From Phallusia mammillata (lineage: Eukaryota; Chordata; Ascidiacea; Phlebobranchia; Ascidiidae): DNA of 64,000 nt. A model generated the notes under the pieces. It saw only the letters and a list, made by a program, of their open reading frames with translations, was not told where the DNA came from and did no database searches. Where the stretch lies: positions 3,221-67,220 of the forward strand of contig QLIY01000529.1 in the NCBI GenBank assembly GCA_003260075.1, in the 5' to 3' direction. This document shows, in pieces, positions 36,743-49,100 of this stretch. Each line of letters begins with the position of its first letter. Position 1 is the first letter of the stretch. A program made the position numbers and the translations under genes.

Positions 36743-36915
36743 CAAATACTGATGGACATAACATTTTGAAATCGACACAAAATACACTATATAAACAGTA
36801 ATTAGAGAAACTGGTAAACTATTTTCTCCAGTTGCTTATGGCAATAAAAACAATTCAATAACAGTTGTCAGCATATTCTTAGTTACAGACAGTTAATGTT
36901 TCCCTGGAGGTTAAG

Positions 36916-37254
36916 ATGTTGGAAAATAACTGGTCACTACAAAAGTCTAAAAGTCTGGACATCCTTGGTGTTTACAGTGTATTGTATTTTGGTTCTGCAC
37001 TTAACATTCAAGTTTTAAAAGCAAAATTTGCAGTGACAACACAAAATCAGGTAACAGCTGGTAAAACTTACTGGTTGAAAATTTGCAATATTAAAACAAG
37101 CATGGAATACAATGATAAAAGAGCGCGTCGGCTGCACCTATATTTACAACCAACACATGGCAGAGAAGCTAGAGATCTCGCTGAAGAAGTGAGGGATGCA
37201 ACAGGTAATGTGACTGGGTGTGACAACATGGGTAGATACCAGCTGGTTGAATAA
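36916..37254 (+). CDS. Unassigned ORF, 112 aa, with a QxVxG-like motif
   Basis: This is the only reasonably long plus-strand ORF between genes, with no intron implied. Residues around 40-56 read AVTTQNQVTAGKTYWLKI, which resembles the QxVxG loop region of cystatin-type protease inhibitors, including the preceding hydrophobic strand. The rest is not recognisable, there is no clear signal peptide, and the second half is charged. It may be one exon of a small gene, a decayed copy, or a chance ORF. Confidence 0.2.
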   Translation: MLENNWSLQKSKSLDILGVYSVLYFGSALNIQVLKAKFAVTTQNQVTAGKTYWLKICNIKTSMEYNDKRARRLHLYLQPTHGREARDLAEEVRDATGNVTGCDNMGRYQLVE

Positions 37255-39134
37255 TGGAATTCCACCAAACAAGAAACCTTGTTATAACCAACATCATGAA
37301 ACGTTATTTGATCAAGATTAACCAAACATATAAACAATATATATCAAGTTGTACACAAAAGGCAAAAAGTGCAAAAACAATAATAGATCAAATATAACCT
37401 CACAAGGTTGTCTCATCACAAACAACACAGGCTTGTTTAGTATGCTGGCTGTTACATGTACCTTTATTTACAACATGTGGATTTAAAGAATAATAAGCAA
37501 TACACAGGCATTCCACAGCAAGGTACATATATATGTTTATGACACTGTGTTCAAGGTAACAGCATCTCTTTTTGACAATTCTCTTCTCTTTCGTGTAGTC
37601 AGGTTGTTTTAAATCAGAGTTTACTGTGCAGTTTTGAGATGACTTTGAAGAAAGCAACAGTAAGAAGTCTGTTGTAAATAGGGAAGAAAAAGAGGAAAAT
37701 AAAAGTCTTCCTTTTATCTGAGTAGAAGCTTTTACTTTTATGCAATAAGATTACCACACTTATTTTCACCAACAAAGATATTTAAAAGGCACAATCACAA
37801 AGCAACAAAACAGAACTTTTCCTACTAAATCTGTGCTTTTCACATTCTGAAAAAACATTAGGACATTGCATCTCTTAAGTTAAAATAAACAGTGTGGTAA
37901 GTTAAAATATAAACAGAGAATGTGTAAGTATACAAATAAAAGAAAAAATATTTACATATATTGACCTCTACTATAAATACAGGCGTGAATTGCGTACAAA
38001 TCATTAAATACACTCACAGATACAGAACAAAAGTTCCAACTTAGGCGACGTTGATACAACAATTACATACGTATCACCCAGTCTGTAGACTGTGGCACTG
38101 CACACATGATTTTTGTCTAAAAAAAAATTTTGTGCGCCAATTTTTTGGATTTGCATGCAGAAATTTTGCATCAAAGCCATTTGATTAGCCTGTCTTCACC
38201 TCTTTAAAAAATTAAAAAAAAAACTTTTTTTCCAAAAAGAATCGTATGTGCAGTTGCCATACTCTGCAGACTGGTTTATCACTACAATAACATATGTATC
38301 ACAAGATTCACTACAACAACATATGTATAGGATAGTTTTAAATAAAATCCTAGAATTCCACCTGACAGCCAATAGCTACAATAACATTTACTTCAAAGAA
38401 ACGAAGTTTTGATTTTGAGCACCAAGTTTAAAATTTTGTATAAAAAACACCCAACAATTTAGTCACAAGTATAGAAAAATGGCACATACAAGTGTTTTAC
38501 ATTCCCACCGAAGACAAATCAGTTTTTTTAATTTTAGGAGATAAATAATATTGTATACAAAGTAACTAATCTACAATTTAAAAAAAAACCTGAATTGATT
38601 AAAAAATTGCATTTTGTCAGTAGAAGAAAGTTAAAAAAAACATTTACTAAAAAAATTAAAATAATCTTGGCATTTGTTCTGAGGCAATCAAGGTCATTAA
38701 TAAACAAGTTTGCCTTGTTATTATAGTTTAGTTTTGAAAACGAAGAAAAATCAGATGCCATTAAAACACTTCACAAATTATGTGTTTCAGCATCAACAAC
38801 ATAACAGTGGTTGGCTTTTGCAAACAAATATTACCAAATGTATAAAAAACATAAAAAGCAATATGAAAATTAAATAATTGAAGTACACACCACATTCTAA
38901 AAACTCAATGACATCACTAGATTTGTCAGGCAAGAAAAAAAATGAGATCATGTTTAAGTTGCAACAACAAGATTTTGGCAACACAATAATAAAATTAATG
39001 CTAAATACAGCACAAAGAATTTCAAAAAACCTTGATGTTATGCAATCATTTTACGGTTGGTAGACTTGATGCTTAACACTCATTTGGTAAAAACTTTGAT
39101 TGAAATGATATTCCCAGTCAAATCCACTTGGTAT

Positions 39135-42100
39135 TTAAATTGCAACAATAGTTGCAGCAAAATTTTTTTTTTGGGTTTTAAATGCAATTGTCCAAACATC
39201 TAAAATTGGGTCATACACTTCAACTGACTCTAAGTTGTTTTTGCCATCCCAACTGTAAAAATTAAAATTTTGTAAATTATAACAGGTCAATATACTTTCT
39301 GCTAATCATATTATCATGTTTTCCTTGATACAAGTCTGACACTATCACATTTGGGACCCATGTCCATGTTTTTGTTTTAATTTTATGCAGAACTTAATAA
39401 TCTGCATGATTGATAAAGTAACTTACCCGCCAATAACGAATATTTTGTTTCCAACCACACATGCTGATGGCATGGACCGTGCAATATTAAGTGATGCAAC
39501 CAATTGCCACTTCTTTGACTTTGGATCATATTGTTCACATGTTTTTAATAGCAGATCATCACTCCAGCCTCCTGTCAGAAACAATAGCAAGAGGATTTGT
39601 ACAAAATAATGCAAATAATCAGATTTTTTTTATCCATGTGTGTTTGTAACAGCAAATTAAGTCAATAACCACATATGTACACTTACAGTTTTACAGATCC
39701 AGTATTCTACTAACATCTTTTTGTTTAATACACTTTTATTTTTTTGTTATATAACAGTTCTAAAGCAATTGTATGAAAACATATAATCTGCGATTAGGAA
39801 CAGTTTTGAAAGACATGTGATTGTGTGTATGGTTGCGTATTCAACCTAAATATTTACCTATTGCATAAATTTTTCCATCCAATACAACACTTGTCAAATG
39901 GCTTCTTGCTTGAATGAGAGGTGCAATCTCATTCCATACACCACTCTGCATGTTATAAAGTTCACATGAGGATAATCGTTTGCTATCACCCCATCCTCCA
40001 ATGCAGTAAAGTAAACCTAAAAAAGTGCAGACCAATACAATGATTCTCAGCATAAAAAAACGTGCATACAACAGAAAGCTATGTTTGTGGGTATTAACCT
40101 AAATGTGAGTCATGTTCAGGAAATACAAAACAAACCTCCAAACCACTATTGGAAACAAACACCACTATTGGAAACAAACAAGTATCAACAAATCCATTGT
40201 ATTCTGTATCTGTTTGTGAAAATATAATTTGTAAAAATAAAAATATACATTGGATCTTGTCACTAATTTTTTTTTATCATTTGATCTTTCTGGATTATCT
40301 GATAAAACTGGGGACCATTTAAAAAAATAGGTCATAAAAATTGGATTGAAACTTGTTGTAACAGATAAAACATTTGTTTTACATCTAACATTAAAAAAAT
40401 AAGATATAGGATCATTGTTTACCAATAAACTAAAGATTTGAACATCTTAGATGCAGTTTAAGCTTAGAAAGTTAATTTTGTCAAAAGGCAAACTGGTAAT
40501 CAAATATCAGTTAATTAAGTTATACATTAAGAAATTAAGAAAAAATTAAGAAATTAAAAATTAAGAAAGGAATTAAGAAATTCCTGTATTTATCTTTTTT
40601 ACTTCTACATTTAATCAAGAAGTTTAAGATTAAATGTGTATTATAAAACTAAACAGGAGTTTAATATTCTACTTAATAGCAACAAAAACAACTTTTATTG
40701 CAGTGTTTTCCGGCAAATGTTTTCAAACTTACCATTACAAACAACCATTCCATGTCCATACCTTGCACAAACCAGGTTACTTATGTTTGACCACTTTTTG
40801 TTGTGGATGTCATACTTTTCACAACTTGAGAGTGTTTTACCATCATAACCCCCAGTGACATAGATAAAATCTGCAAATAACACAACTGATGTGAAAAAAA
40901 TGATCAATTTTTGTGTCATAACACTGGTCAACCTAGTGATGTGTACATTTAATACAAATTAGGTATCTTTACATAGTTGGTGGATGTTGCCTGTTTTATA
41001 TTGTTGATATGACTTTTTGTGCTTGTAAAAATAAGTTCTGCACATAGATTGTTCACAAACAACTTTGCGTTTCGTCTCTGCTTTGTATCGATGTTAACAA
41101 GGAATTTTACTTTCCTAATCATTTACTCTATCAAAATTGTATAAGTAATTCTAGGTTAAATTAGTCAAATGCAATGTTTCAAATGCAATGCACTAAATTC
41201 AACATAAAACCTAGCAACATCAACTCATTCACATGCAGCAACTAAACTAATAAAAAAGCTATTTCAAACAATGATTTTTCGAATGTAACACCTAAGCACT
41301 AGATATTACAGAAATAGCTGGACCTTACAGTGGCAACTGACATGTGACCTATGATTAAAATGAGTAAACATAAACACAAAATAATAATTTTAAGACAAAA
41401 ACCCACCTTCAATCAATGCTGATCCACCATAACTCCGTGCTTCCCCCATGTCAGGTATTGCAATCCATCCTGTTTGTTCATTTAGGTCAAGCATTTCTCC
41501 ACTTTTGTATGGATTTGTACTATTGTGTACTGCAGCACCTCCAATGACATAAACTTTCTTTCCAACTTGTGCTGATAATGCTCCACATCGTGGTAATTGG
41601 AGTTTCTGTTTGAACAAACATTTCCAAAAAAACCTTAACACTGCAGTTGCACAAATACCAAAATAAATGTTTGGTTTCAAATGCACAAATCAATGTCTGT
41701 AGTGGAGATCATGAAAGTGTGATTATGAAAAGCAAACAAACTCTACATCATTACAATGAGGTGGTTTTCAATTTATAAATTTAATTTCATGATACTGAGA
41801 GTACAGCAGATTGCTTTAACAATGTTTATTGCCATCATAAGATAAAAACACATATGCTGTATTTTTTGGAGAAAATTGTATCCAAAAAAACAGTTGAATA
41901 TACAGATTTATATGTAGTTTTTTAATTGCTAACAAGAAAACACAGCTTACTGGCAGTTGCCTTGATTGCTTAGTTGTAACATGATAAACAACACAATCTT
42001 GTTCTGTATCTTCTCCACCAATTACAAGAAATTCTCTTGATTGTTTTTCACCTTTAAGTAAGAATGTGCACAAATTTAGTTACAAATCAACTGGCAAAAA

Positions 42101-44396
42101 ACAAACAAATACCTTTAAGCTTTGTGTTCATTTCAAGGGAAGCTTGGGTCAACAACTTTAAACAGTAATTGTTGCTCTTTACCAAGTTCTGAATAGTAAA
42201 AATGACCTTAATTTTGACTAACTACCTTATTTAACCTTTTTTATTAAAAAAATACAGCTAAAAATTTTGTACACAAAAATTGGAAAAATATAAACAAAGA
42301 AATGTTTAATCTGTATGTAGATCAGGATCACCACTTTTTTTCACAGCTGGTCAATTATTATTTTTTGTATTGTCAGGAAAAGAGTAAACTTCCTTTGAAT
42401 CATGGTGATCCTGTGACCAATTATACATATTGTTTTGAAAATACTTTCATTTTTTTCATAAATTACTCTTTTTCTAACAATACAAAAAATATTAATTGAC
42501 CAACCGTGAAAAAAGGGTGTGACCCTGATCAAAAACTTTTCATAATTTTGATTGTTAACTCAATCAAGTCTTTTAATGTTGCTTTATATGAGAAACAAAC
42601 CAATGTTAGGACGCGTTCTATACATTTTATGTTTTAACCAATTTTAGTCAGGGGAAACAATGAAATGCTATACTTTCATTATTTTAAACAGTACCTTACA
42701 CAGAAATGTCAGACAGAGACAAGTTGTACATTTACCTGCTCATAAACTTTATTCAAAAAGTCAGCAGTCATCAAAGAAAGATCAAGTGTGGAGAAAAGCT
42801 TCAAAAACAATTTATTACGTTGAAGAGGGTTGTGATGAACCCATTCCACAATTCCAGTAAAAACAGCTTCCTCACAGTTCTGTACATATTCACATTCACA
42901 CAAAATAGGTATTCTTAAAACATTTGTTTTACACTCTTAATCTGATATATGTAGAGTAGTACAAGTAATGGACATGGCTATTCAAAACAATTCAAGTTTA
43001 AAACTATTACAACCACAAAAATTTCAAATTCAAACTTACTTTAATTCGGTTCTCAAGAATGGAAGACAAGTCACCAAATTCAAGTTGCTTCAAATCTTCA
43101 CTTTGTACAACAGTTTCAAAATTTTCCACAATAAAGTGGTTTGCTTTTGTAATTAAATCATCCAGGTTGTATCTCTGAGCATAAGCTCGAAGTTTCAAGC
43201 AGTTGTCAGCAGAAATAACATTAAGGAGAAAGGCACTACATTTTGCTTTAAGAACTGTACAACAACATTATTATGATAATTTTTTGATTTTTAATTCACA
43301 GCAGTGCAAAAAGTCAAGAAAATCGGAGTACCTTCAATTTCTGTGTACTCTGCATCATCCAAAATATCCAACATATTTTCCTCTGTTATTTCAATTTTAC
43401 CAGAATATATGAACTGAATGATATTTGCAAGTCGCTGATGAGGAATGTTTTGCATTTTGATGATGACTTCATATTTTTCTTTCATCTGTAAAACAACTGA
43501 TTTTTCCACAAAGCCAACATAAAATTCATCCTAGCTGCAATTTTTTGACTGGTTTTACCCATGTTTTCAACCTTATTTAAACCAAGAAAAACATTATGCA
43601 TTAAAAAAATATTGTGGAACACCAAACCCAACTTTAAATAAAGCCATAAAACAAACAAACTTACACTAAACTATTGTAATGGTTTTAAAAAAGCAACTAA
43701 CCCATGCAAATAACATTTTATCTGATCTTGCACACTTTAACATGTATACAAATCACCATTTACAAAATGGTTTTATGCCAATACGATGCAAAAAAAGAGT
43801 CTATTTTAAACATCATGTAGTAATCTAACCTGAAAAATTTGTTGAGTTATTGTAAGTAAAAAGAAAACTCACTAGGATTTTATGAAGTCCAAAATAGGTA
43901 GAAAGATGCCAACATTCTTGTAGTACAAAGAGCTATTAAGGGCTTGGTATTAAACCCGAAGTAAAAATTCCCATGTGTACAAGCCAAACAATTTTTGAGA
44001 AACCCTTTCACACCATCATTTACCTCAATAGTAAACATCCTTCTGAAATAGTTGGAAACAAGCATCAACACACTTTTGTGAACTTTGAATTGCTTTCCCT
44101 CTGACTCCAGCACCAAATCACAAGTTGAATCTGCTGCATTTCGGTCACTGCATCAATAAGAAAAAATTGTGAAACATGAGTTTAGGTTTATAAAGCTCTT
44201 CTGGCAAATGTATATTTAATACAAATATTTTTGGAGCTCTACAAACCTAATATTATGCCTGGCAGCAATAGCTTTATATGAGTTTAAGTTATTTAAACTT
44301 TGTTCTATTTTCACAATTTACATAAAAAACTTACTCATCAAGTAGTTGACCTAACCAAGCTTGGTGTTTCATAACACCAGCATCAATGGGTGCCAT
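39135..44396 (-). CDS. K5: kelch-like protein, complete, 544 aa
   Basis: Twelve exons: 44335-44396, 44024-44147, 43332-43485, 43040-43254, 42736-42879, 42113-42188, 41951-42051, 41407-41605, 40733-40870, 39858-40016, 39427-39571, 39135-39252. All splice sites are GT-AG and all frames join. The protein begins MAPIDAGVMKHQAWLGQLL. BTB motifs are VHKSVLMLVSNYFRRMF and DAEYTEIE; BACK has NCLKLRAYAQRYNLDDL and EWVHHNPLQRN; six kelch blades follow (LVIGGED, YVIGGAA, YVTGGYDG, YCIGGWGD, FVIGG). It is the first array member in transcription order and K3's sister by N-terminus, exon sizes and 5' flank. A conserved TCTTAC at 44482-44487 and CTG at 44402-44404 predict an 86-base 5' UTR intron. By family, a probable cullin-3 substrate adaptor. 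Confidence 0.92.
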
Positions 44397-44569
44397 GTTT
44401 ACTGCATGTTAAAAACCAATACAAGACCTAAAACATAGACACATAATAAAGACCTACAAGTAATACAAAGATGTACTGTTCTCTTACCACATACATACGG
44501 TGTATAATATCACCCAGTGTAACAAAACACTAATTAGTCAAAGAATACTAGTTTACTTGTATGTAAGAT

Positions 44570-44830
44570 GAACATAAATTCATGACTGGGATCAGCCCTG
44601 AAATGTCCCCGCAGATAAGCAATTACCACATCATTACATATAATGACCGTATGCCACGCCCATTAAGTGCATAATACCACTTCAACCGGTCACCAAGCAA
44701 AATCTAGCCTGTGGTGGAATCTGAACACCCGGCAGGAGTCTTTCCAAGACTTGCACTCTACCAACTGAGCTAGATCAATCCCCCACTATGAAGCTCGCAT
44801 TTGCTCTGATACGAGGCAGGAAACTTTGTT
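44570..44830 (-). mobile_element. tRNA-derived SINE-like repeat, copy 1
   Basis: On the minus strand, about 44711-44780 reads like a tRNA: an A-box AGCTCAGTTGGTAGAGT, an anticodon-arm pair and a B-box-like GTTCAGATTCC. The acceptor stem does not pair, so it is not a working tRNA gene. The flanking body shares CCGGTCACCAAGCA and ACTGGGATCAGCCCTGAA with copy 2 at 46330-46700. It lies about 0.2 kb upstream of K5. Confidence 0.55.
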
Positions 44831-45029
44831 TGTGATTAAACTTTCAATGGGTTCATGGAGGGCTGCTTAGATTAACTGAAATTCCTTAACAAAGGGATTG
44901 CTAGTAACCGGAATCATCTGTTTTAGTCCTTTTTAAAAGTAGTGGGCCAGATTTAAAAACATTGCTCCAACAATTCCATACTTGGCTACATGAGTGGAGA
45001 CAGGAAAATTATGCTCACAAAGCTGGTAA

Positions 45030-45860
45030 TAACTGTGCAACACTAAAACATTATAAACAGGAAAATGGTGAAGGCTATAATCAATTGATCATGACTAAAT
45101 ACACTGTATTTTACAACATATTATAAAACATCTGCGATGGTCGTTTGTCGTACTGCGCAGTGTGTGGCAGTAACACAACTCAGCATAAAAAAACACTAGC
45201 CGATAGTTGTCACAAAGTTACACAACTTATGCTAATTTGTTATCATTAGTATTTGGCATTTAGCTTACAAAGCAAGAGTAAATTAAAGTATTTTTGCACT
45301 GCTGCAATTTTGAAGAACTGTTTCAAGATCACTTTCGTTCTCATATTTAAGGGAAATCCCCTAGTGCAAAAAAAAGTCTTGCTATAGAAATCATTTTTTT
45401 GTTAAAATGGTTATTAATTTTAAAGTACTTAGAATCATCATTGTATTTCAGCGTTATTCAACACAATTATATGAGCTTTTTTGCCTTTTGCAAACATTAT
45501 TAACAAAATAAAAAAGTTGTTGACGGGAAATTTCCCTTGGTTTCGTTGTGTGTTGCCAAGGTGGTGGTTTACCGCACACTTATGCTGGTTTATGACATAC
45601 ACTTGCGGAATGAACAACAATAAAGTTGGTATGCCTGGTGATCGTTAAAAAGGCAGTAGGGTGCATAGGTTTAACCCAATAGGTTAATGTACGCTGACTA
45701 ATATGAGTCGGTTTCCATTTGTCAAAATAGCCGGATACTTAACCTTATTTTATAAAACTATGGACGACCGACACCCTGTTTCTCCTTTATTGAATGCCAC
45801 GTAAAAATACAGATAAAGTTAAAACCAAGCTGTACAAATTATAGTACGCTAGGTCTTTTG
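45030..45860 (-). promoter_or_regulatory. Upstream blocks of K5 shared with K2 and K3
   Basis: 45030-45400 matches 24900-25240 (K3 upstream); 45320-45600 and 45600-45860 match 14690-14875 and 15690-15950 (K2 upstream). K5 carries both sets in a continuous order, so it may best represent the ancestral upstream unit. These lie 0.6-1.5 kb upstream of the K5 ATG. Confidence 0.4.
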
Positions 45861-46160
45861 AAGGCGTTAGCCAGTAAAGCTGTACAAAAGCCAAGTATTT
45901 CCAAAAAGTACTTGTAACTTAAGTGTGGTATTTTGTTTGGCGATATCAATGGGCACTTCAAAGAAATTAAATCTGGTATTGTTTTTGTCGCTTGCGCATC
46001 TCAAGACCAGCCAAATTTTGGCAACGGCGTCACATTAAAAACAGTAGAACACCGATTTTGTTTGTTGTACGCAACACAACAAATTAACTGGGCATGAACC
46101 AATCTCTCTTCTGATATTTTGTTTGCCAAACAATTAAATACACGAAATCGGATTGTGGCG

Positions 46161-49100
46161 TCACTGGCTGCTGTCGTCATTTTCTTTTAACCCGATATTG
46201 AAATGTGACACAATCGATGACATCATACCCTCCATTGACCTTGAACGGTTGCCAAGGGTTACAATCTTTTCCTCCAGGGATTCAAGCCTCCTTTTAAAAT
46301 CGTCGCGCTCGCTCTAAAAGGAATTCGGGTGATTATTTTTATGTTATGCCGCATCAGCCGGTCACCAAGCATTTCCATATGTCAAGGTGCAGGCTAGAAA
46401 AAACTAGCTTGCGGTGGGATTTAAACCCACGACAGGAGTCTTTTTGAGACCCGCGCTCTACCAACTGAGCTTCACCGGCTCAGTGAAGAACCCACCAAAA
46501 GTCGCATCACATAGCACCGGGTTGGTACATTTCCTCGTGGTAGATTGTCTGTTAATCGGTTAAGATGTACATATATTTATAACTGGGATTAGCCCTGAAG
46601 ACTTCATGCAGACATAGTGTGTCATAAGCGCTGGTTGGCATGGACGCTTTAGGACTGATTCCAGCCAGTAATGAATTTATGTTCATCTTTGACAGAGATG
46701 CTTAGCCTATTACTTAAGTGATGTTTTCCAAACAGTGGATGACTTTAAGACTCGTTTCAAGACGAGTTACCAGTCTATTATTATACTCGATTGTTGTCTG
46801 CATCGCTCATAGTTAGGCTGTAATTACTTGTGATAATATTATATTCTAAACATGGTTTAAATATTCAACCCAGCGAATTTCAATTTTAAACAACTGCGTT
46901 ATACCTGAGGTCACAATTACCAAGTTTTTGTGGCAAACACAACTTAGGGATTAATTTTAAAATCAAGAAATCGGCATGGTATACTTTATTCTTGCAACTG
47001 TCTGAATAACTACTTTATTCTTGCAAGAATTATTCTTTGATGTTACCCACCATTTCAGGATTAAGAGTTTTAATCTTGGTTGAAAGGTTTCGATTGGGAA
47101 TATAGTAATCAGACTTCTGAATAACCCGACGTCGGACAACCTGTGGTAACAAGTACTGGATATCCAGAGTGAGTTTTACCTGCAAGCAAGATTGTCAAAA
47201 ACACAACTGAACAAAGAAACAATTGTACAAGGTATATAATCGTATAATCGGTTGTCGACGTTTGACATGTTTTTTTGCAAGCAGAAACGCACAGATTGTT
47301 TTTTTAGCCCTAGCTACATTTAAATATAGACCCTGCACTTTGTATCCGCGTGCTCGAATGTACTAAATGTTTTTTTTAGTTCTCCTTGACGTAAGATCTA
47401 CCCCTAAAACATACCCACATGAAGTCATCTTACAAAGCTTTTCCAACAGTTAAACTAGATGTTAACTACAGGTTTTGTATACTTTGTTCACTGAGGTATA
47501 TTCAGTTACATAAAAATATACCTGTATTGCCAAACTTTCAAATTCTGCGTTTGCTAGCACACTTTTAACGTCGTCAACAGCTAGACCAACCTAAAAAGAA
47601 TATTTTACACACAAATAAGCTTGTACAGAGAAATTTGTTTGTTTGCACAAATACAAAACAAGTTCCTTTTTTAAACATTTACCAGTAAGTTCATCATGAT
47701 GATGCTCATTACAATAACGAAGATTACAAAGAGGATGTAGGATACAGCTCGGAAGTTTACCTGTGAAATAACCATGTTTGAAATAAGTATTGGTAGAGGG
47801 ATTACCACCGGTTTAATGCAAAAATAGATAAATAAGGTTAGCCTGCAAACTTACAACTTACAATTGATGCAGTAAGTGTTTGCGTGCTTGCTCCAGTGTC
47901 AATTGCCTTAGCCTCTGCCACAAAAATGTCTTTAAACCCAAATTCCCCAATCATCATAAGTGAAGTTTTGACCACCGCGTTCCACCATCCTTGAAACCCG
48001 TACTATATAAAAAACATAATTTGTCACCAAAAAACAAAAAGATTCTCTAAAACGGTGTCACTACAGTTTCACAAAATCGCAATAACTATAGCCTACTCAC
48101 CTGATTCTGCAGTAAACAATGGAAACTGAATGCAAAGCCCAAAATGAAAAGGACAATGACAACAAAGAATTTCATAAAGGTGCCCAGAATTGTGGTAAAC
48201 ATCAGAACGTATATTCCAAATGTTGGCAGATTTTTTATGAACATGATCAAAACCATCCATGATAGAAAAACGCTGACTGCTCCAATCTGCCACTGCCAAT
48301 CCTATGAGCAGCAAAATAAACGAAGTTCAATCATTGCAAAAACCGAACGTTTGGGGATGAATGACCCACCTCCCTAATACCATAGTATCTAGGTCCTCCC
48401 GAGTTTGTGTCTGAATAAACAGTGAGAATTGCCAAAATGTAAAGTGTAACCTCGAAAAGGTTGGTAAGGCTTATAAAATAAAACATCTTTTGTGAGTAGA
48501 CCAGGTACAACTAAAAAAGACAAAAAATATGAAGTTTTTATTAACAAAAATATAATTTTCAATGATATATAACTTTTGAAATTAAAAACTTGCCTCTTTC
48601 AATAGACTGAGGGTCGAAAGGGCAATGACAAAGCCTTTTGCAACAATTCCCCATGAGTTGTAGTCATAACAACGTCCAAATGATGGTTGTGCTTCAGGTA
48701 TTATCATAACGCATGATGTCATGTTGCTTGAATCTGAGTCTAAAGTCAGTGTCTCCGTTTTTTTTTACAAAACAGTTGTGCATATATAGAATTTAAACAT
48801 CAATTTCGTTAAGTAGACGGCCACGTAAATTTGTTTTTTGTTTGTATTCATGGCACATGTGGTGGAAGGTGAGCAACCCTGTTACATTGCAACCACTGAT
48901 GAAAAGGATGTTTACCAAGTAAAACGTCTTCCACACACAAAGTTTTGCAAAAATATTCTATGTACATTCAGTGAATAACGAAATTGAAACTGAAAAGCTG
49001 GGACCACCCAGTCTGTTGCTTGATGTATAAAGACTAATGAGCCTTATAGCAATGGATGTAAGTTCAGAAAAAAACATTTATTCTTTTATCCTTTTTAACT

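Larger units (their letters stand above)
35678..39134. other. Intergenic region between K5 and K4
   Basis: About 3.5 kb. Block 36611-36742 is shared with upstream DNA of K3. A TTAC tandem run occurs near 36399-36413. An ORF at 36916-37254 is listed separately. The stretch 37260-39134 has no exon I can support; ORFs at 37400-37657, 38534-38761 and 38793-38984 lack domain signatures and the last part is probably the 3' flank of K5. Confidence 0.5.
44397..46160. other. Intergenic region between TRPA-a and K5, K5 upstream DNA
   Basis: About 1.8 kb. 44397-44560 matches the proximal flank of K3. 44570-44830 is a SINE-like repeat. 45030-45400 matches 24900-25240 upstream of K3, and 45320-45860 matches the blocks upstream of K2. 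No coding exon is seen; the TRPA-a stop is at 46161. Confidence 0.5.

Noticed and set aside
37400-37657. 85-aa Cys-rich minus-strand ORF as a small gene
   Set aside because: No signal peptide, domain or paralogue; splice context and expression cannot be judged from sequence.
46411-46480. Functional tRNA gene on the minus strand
   Set aside because: D-arm and T-arm look right, but the acceptor ends do not pair and position 33 is not U; a related copy lies 1.7 kb away. A SINE-like origin fits better.
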